From NCBI GenBank assembly GCA_046351215.1, contig JAXLYX010000012.1, positions 62,001 to 126,000 of the forward strand: 64,000 nt of DNA, given 5' to 3'. Positions 61,140-64,000 of the stretch are shown piece after piece. Made by a program: the position numbers and the translations under genes. Origin of the DNA: JAXLYX01 sp046351215 (GTDB lineage Bacteria; Myxococcota_A; Polyangia; Polyangiales; Houyiibacteriaceae). Within the stretch, counting starts at the first letter, position 1. Each line of letters starts with the position of its first letter. Below the pieces are notes generated by a model. The model had not been told where the DNA came from. It did not search any database and was given only the letters and a program-made list of their open reading frames with translations.

Positions 61140-62579
61140 TCATTGGATGTCGGGCACGCAGCTCCCTCCCGAGCAGACCAGGGGAGCACAGCAATCGGCA
61201 TCGTTCCGGCAGGCTCCGCAGGCCCCGTTCACGCAGGCCTGGTTGCCGCAGTCGAGGCAGGTGACGCAGCCCCCCGTCTTCGGGGGGCATCCCTGCGCGG
61301 CCGCGAGGATCGCCCGGTCGTAGTGGACCGTGAGGTCCGCCGACGACTGCAGCGCATACGCGAAGATCGAGCCGTAGGCGACGAACGAGCCCGCGGTCTG
61401 GAGCGTGGCGAGCGGAGCGTAGACGTTGCCGGCGATCGTCGCGCCCGAGTCGAGCGCGATCGAGCCCGAGCCGCCGACGTAGAGCCGCGCGCTCGAGGGG
61501 CGCGTCACGTCGCCGAAGGAGAGCGGCAGCGTCGTTCGCATTCCGTCCGAGACGAAGAGGTCGATCTCGGCGCCCGCTCCGAGCTCGACCACGAAGCGTC
61601 CTGCCACGTCGATCGAGCCGTCGACGAAGAGCGCGACGCGGCCGTTCGCGCGCACCGTGATCCCCGCCGTGGATCCGGCGGCCGTACCGATGCCCGAGAG
61701 GTAGTAGCGGCCGCAGGGGAGCTCGAGCGTCGTGTCGGTCGTCACGGCCGAGAGCGCGGTGCTCGAGAGCCCGATCGTCGCGTTCTCGTTCGAGGCGGCC
61801 TGGGCCGCGACGTACGCGGCGACGTCGAGCCGAGGAGGCACGCCGCAGTCGCAGGGCGGCGACACGGTCACGGGCGCGCGCACCGTGGAGCCGACGGAGA
61901 GCGGGCCGGGCGAGACCGAGAGCGTCGCCCCGGTCGGATAGACGAGCGAGCCGCCGACCTGGAGCGCCGCCGCCGCGACGTTCCCGTCGACGCGCGCGTC
62001 GCCGAGGATCTGGAACGCGCCCGTGCCCCCGAGCGCGCCTCCCGACGCGAGATCGCCGCGCACCGAGGCGCCCACCGCACCCGAGATCGTCGTGCCGGCG
62101 GCGCCTGCGACGGTCAGCGAGCCGCCGATGCCGAGCGTCGCCATGTTCGAGACGAGGCGCCCGTTCGTGCCGACGGCCGCGCCACCCGAGCCCTGCGTGT
62201 AGGGCCCCGTGCGGCTGTCGAACGCGTCCGTCGTGAGGGGCGCGGAGAGGGCGAGCTCGAGGCAGCTGCAGATCGCGTAGCGGAACGTGGTCTGGGCGAC
62301 GTCGCCGCCGCAGACCGGCGTGCCCGTCGAATCCCCGACGAAGACGATCGGCCCCGATTGGGCGCAGAACCCGCTTCCGCCGTCCGCCGTCGAGGCGTCG
62401 CTCGCGGCCGCGTCGCCCCCACCCGCGTCGGCTGCCTGCGCGCAGACGCCCTGCACGCAGCGTCCCGAGCCGCAGTCCGCGTCCTTCACGCACGGGCCAC
62501 GCGCGACGACGTCCACGCGCGTGCACGAGGCGAGCGCCGCGAGGACGAGGGAGAAGAGGAGGCGACGGGAGGCGCTCAT
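61140..62579 (-). CDS. lipoprotein, beta-solenoid-like paralogue under ECF sigma operon
   Basis: The 479-aa product has lipobox LASC (Cys19) and a Cys-rich N-terminal segment (CVKDADCGSGRCVQGVC). The repeat core is the same as in the 59697 gene (FVGDSTGTPVCGGDVAQTTF; GSLTVAGAAGTTISGAVGAS; YVGGSGSIALDSGATIAGNV) and it ends in CGNQACVNGACGACRNDADCC. The ATG at 62579 overlaps the anti-sigma-like gene by 4 bases, so it is the third gene of the sigma operon. It is convergent with its paralogue. Function unknown; likely a surface or matrix protein. Confidence 0.8.
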   Translation of the reverse strand: MSASRRLLFSLVLAALASCTRVDVVARGPCVKDADCGSGRCVQGVCAQAADAGGGDAAASDASTADGGSGFCAQSGPIVFVGDSTGTPVCGGDVAQTTFRYAICSCLELALSAPLTTDAFDSRTGPYTQGSGGAAVGTNGRLVSNMATLGIGGSLTVAGAAGTTISGAVGASVRGDLASGGALGGTGAFQILGDARVDGNVAAAALQVGGSLVYPTGATLSVSPGPLSVGSTVRAPVTVSPPCDCGVPPRLDVAAYVAAQAASNENATIGLSSTALSAVTTDTTLELPCGRYYLSGIGTAAGSTAGITVRANGRVALFVDGSIDVAGRFVVELGAGAEIDLFVSDGMRTTLPLSFGDVTRPSSARLYVGGSGSIALDSGATIAGNVYAPLATLQTAGSFVAYGSIFAYALQSSADLTVHYDRAILAAAQGCPPKTGGCVTCLDCGNQACVNGACGACRNDADCCAPLVCSGGSCVPDIQ

Positions 62580-63454
62580 TCGTCGGCTGCCGAGCCTCCT
62601 CCGCCGAGCTCGGCGAGCCGGCGTGCCGCGAGGCCCGCGTAGGGCGAGCCCGAGTGATGGCTCACGACCTCTTCGAGGGCCCGGCGCTCCGAGGCCCGAT
62701 CGCCCGTGGCCCGCGAGGCGCGCGCGAGGCCGAACGCGGCCTCGGCCGCGAGCGAGCCCGAGCTCGAGCGAAGGGCCGCCTGGAAGAGGCGAGCCGCGCC
62801 GCGTGGATCGTCGAGCCGATCGAGCCTCAGCGTCGCCGCCGCGACGCGGGCCACGTGGGCCTCGCGGCTGCGCGGCGCGAGCGAGACGAGACGCATGTAC
62901 GTGGACTCGGCCTCGGCGTACCGACCTTCGCGGCGGAGGCCGTTGGCCGTCGCGAGGAGATCCTCCGCCTCGCGGGGCTCGACGGAACGCGCGTCCGGTC
63001 GCGCCGGCGCCCGGGGCTCGGGGGCCGATGCGACCTCGGGGGCCGGCTCGACGGAAGGCGCGGCCTCGGCGATTGGAGCCGCCGGCTCCGGTGCACGCGC
63101 GGCGGGGGCGACCTCGATCGAAGGTTGCTGCACCACCGATCGGGTGGGCGTCTCCCGCGTTCCCACGTAGACGGCCACGCCCGCGAGCAGCACGAGCGCG
63201 CTCGCCCCGACGGCGAGCCGCCGTACGACCGCTCCGCGGCCTGCCGCCACGGGAGCTCCGCCCGCGGCCGTGCCTCCGCCCGAGCCCGTCTCTCCGCCGG
63301 CGGGCGCGGGACCGGGTCCTGCCTGCCAGGCATCGAGCACGGAGCCCACGAGCGCGTCGCTCGCGGACGAGCGGATGCGCTTCGCGGGCCCCGCTCGTTC
63401 ATCGAGCGGGAACAACGCCGCCATCCGCGGATCGCGCTCCATCTCGTCGGTCAT
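62576..63454 (-). CDS. putative membrane regulator/anti-sigma-like protein with helical repeats
   Basis: The 292-aa protein has a short N-terminal segment (residues 1-70, with RAGPAKRIRSSASDALVGSV), one TM helix near 80-98 (VGASALVLLAGVAVYVGT), an Ala/Pro-rich linker and a C-terminal TPR-like domain (AEDLLATANGLRREGRYAEA; RLDDPRGAARLFQAALRSSS). The position directly after an ECF sigma gene, with a 4-base overlap, suggests it is the cognate membrane-bound anti-sigma or effector, but no zinc-type anti-sigma motif is seen. It overlaps the next lipoprotein by ATGA. Confidence 0.75.
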   Translation of the reverse strand: MTDEMERDPRMAALFPLDERAGPAKRIRSSASDALVGSVLDAWQAGPGPAPAGGETGSGGGTAAGGAPVAAGRGAVVRRLAVGASALVLLAGVAVYVGTRETPTRSVVQQPSIEVAPAARAPEPAAPIAEAAPSVEPAPEVASAPEPRAPARPDARSVEPREAEDLLATANGLRREGRYAEAESTYMRLVSLAPRSREAHVARVAAATLRLDRLDDPRGAARLFQAALRSSSGSLAAEAAFGLARASRATGDRASERRALEEVVSHHSGSPYAGLAARRLAELGGGGSAADE

Positions 63455-63996
63455 GGTGAGCTCTCCCCCGAATCGTCGATCATCCCGCGGAGCTTGGCCA
63501 TCCCGAGCCGCAAGCGGCTCCGCGCGGTCTCGAACGGAAGTCCCAGCTCCTCCGCGAGCTCGGGCACGGAGAGCCCGACCACGTGGTGGAGGACGAGCAC
63601 CGTCCGCTGCTCGTCGGGCAGGGCGTCGAGGGCCTCGACGGCCCGACGTCGTGCCAGATACGCGTCGGGCCGATCGCTCTCGTCGACCGAGTGCAGATCC
63701 GCCCCGAGGTTCCTCCGCTCCGTCTCCTTGGCGCGCCGACGCTTCACGTAGCCGAGCGCCTCGCGGACGACGATGCGGTCCGCCCAGGCGTGGAGCGAGC
63801 CCTCGCCCCGGAAGGTGTGCAGGCCCCGAAGGACGGCGAGGAGGCCGAGCTGGGCCATGTCGTCGACGTCCGCGTCGCCGCGCACCAGGTAGCGAACGAG
63901 GTTCCGCACGCGGGGAAGGAGCTCGCGGACGAGCGACTCGGCCGCCGAGCGATCGCCTGCCACCGCCCGTTCGATCCGGGGATCGACGGGGTTCAC
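63451..63996 (-). CDS. ECF-family RNA polymerase sigma factor
   Basis: The 181-aa protein has sigma region 2 (residues 15-85: LVRELLPRVRNLVRYLVRGD; DVDDMAQLGLLAVLRGLHTF; the -10 binding helices) and region 4 (residues 120-170: ALDALPDEQRTVLVLHHVVG; ELAEELGLPFETARSRLRLG). A short linker joins them. The GTG at 63996 is four bases from the window end, so an upstream start is possible. It is the first gene of a coupled operon and probably directs its own transcription and that of the lipoprotein at 61140. Confidence 0.88.
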   Translation of the reverse strand: MNPVDPRIERAVAGDRSAAESLVRELLPRVRNLVRYLVRGDADVDDMAQLGLLAVLRGLHTFRGEGSLHAWADRIVVREALGYVKRRRAKETERRNLGADLHSVDESDRPDAYLARRRAVEALDALPDEQRTVLVLHHVVGLSVPELAEELGLPFETARSRLRLGMAKLRGMIDDSGESSP

Positions 63997-64000
63997 GAGC

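Noticed and set aside
1..64000. CRISPR array, tRNA or rRNA genes
   Set aside because: No spaced direct repeats of CRISPR type and no tRNA or rRNA-like stretch were noticed; short repeats are all IS ends.

Overview
The window is high-GC DNA (mostly G/C at third codon positions, with a few AT-richer promoter gaps). It carries many lipoproteins with Asp/Gly-rich linkers, disulfide-rich surface proteins, FG-GAP repeats, Pro/Ala-rich single-TM proteins, GYF_2 and DUF1003 proteins and an ECF sigma operon. This gene mix suggests a large-genome predatory or soil bacterium of the Myxococcota (Polyangia/Sandaracinus-like). That placement is inferred from gene style; there is no rRNA or other marker here. 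No tRNA, rRNA or CRISPR array was seen.

Layout. (1) 1-5.1 kb: the 3' end of a large FG-GAP repeat protein, a small Cys-rich protein, a lipoprotein with a doubtful reading frame, and a membrane protein. (2) 5.2-21.3 kb: a transposon-in-transposon nest. A 97-bp internally deleted IS66 derivative sits against the last codons of a lost XRE regulator. Next is an IS3-family element (about 5463-15765) split by two IS21-family elements: IS21-A (5811-8583) and IS21-B (8889-14753). IS21-B is itself split by IS66-A (10734-13523). Next to the IS3 element is IS21-C (15777-21284), split by IS66-B (16636-19425). Five of these junctions have exact target duplications (7, 6, 8, 6 and 8 bp), and removing the insertions restores open reading frames exactly. 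(3) 21.3-24 kb: a scar zone with a 5'-truncated gene, a CRP C-terminal fragment, an intact AAA_14/DUF4143 ATPase behind a 33-bp palindrome, and a sigma-factor fragment.

(4) 24-38.6 kb: an envelope and surface region. It has a helical solenoid protein, a set of TM/GYF_2/lipoprotein genes divergent from an XRE regulator, an operon of one secreted protein plus three tandem paralogous Cys-rich lipoproteins, AlkB, a complete IS5-family element with a -1 frameshift, a fourth Cys-rich paralogue and a Pro-rich TM protein. (5) 38.7-59.6 kb: housekeeping and signalling. It holds an HSL-type esterase, HD-GYP and CBS proteins, an MDR oxidoreductase, a TetR-amidase operon, a methyltransferase with two exported proteins, a START/GNAT/4-TM/NmrA run, ClpB, a DUF47-PiT phosphate uptake pair, a cNMP-DUF1003/metallo-hydrolase pair, an MFS transporter, a PaaI-type thioesterase, a second GNAT and a flavin split-barrel protein. 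(6) 59.7-64 kb: two convergent paralogous lipoproteins. One of them is the last gene of an ECF sigma - TM regulator - lipoprotein operon whose genes overlap by 4 bp.

The genes outside the nest look intact and are often translationally coupled (ATGA, GTGA or TGATG overlaps). The mobile elements are confined to 5.2-21.3 kb and one IS5 copy at 35.2-36.1 kb.
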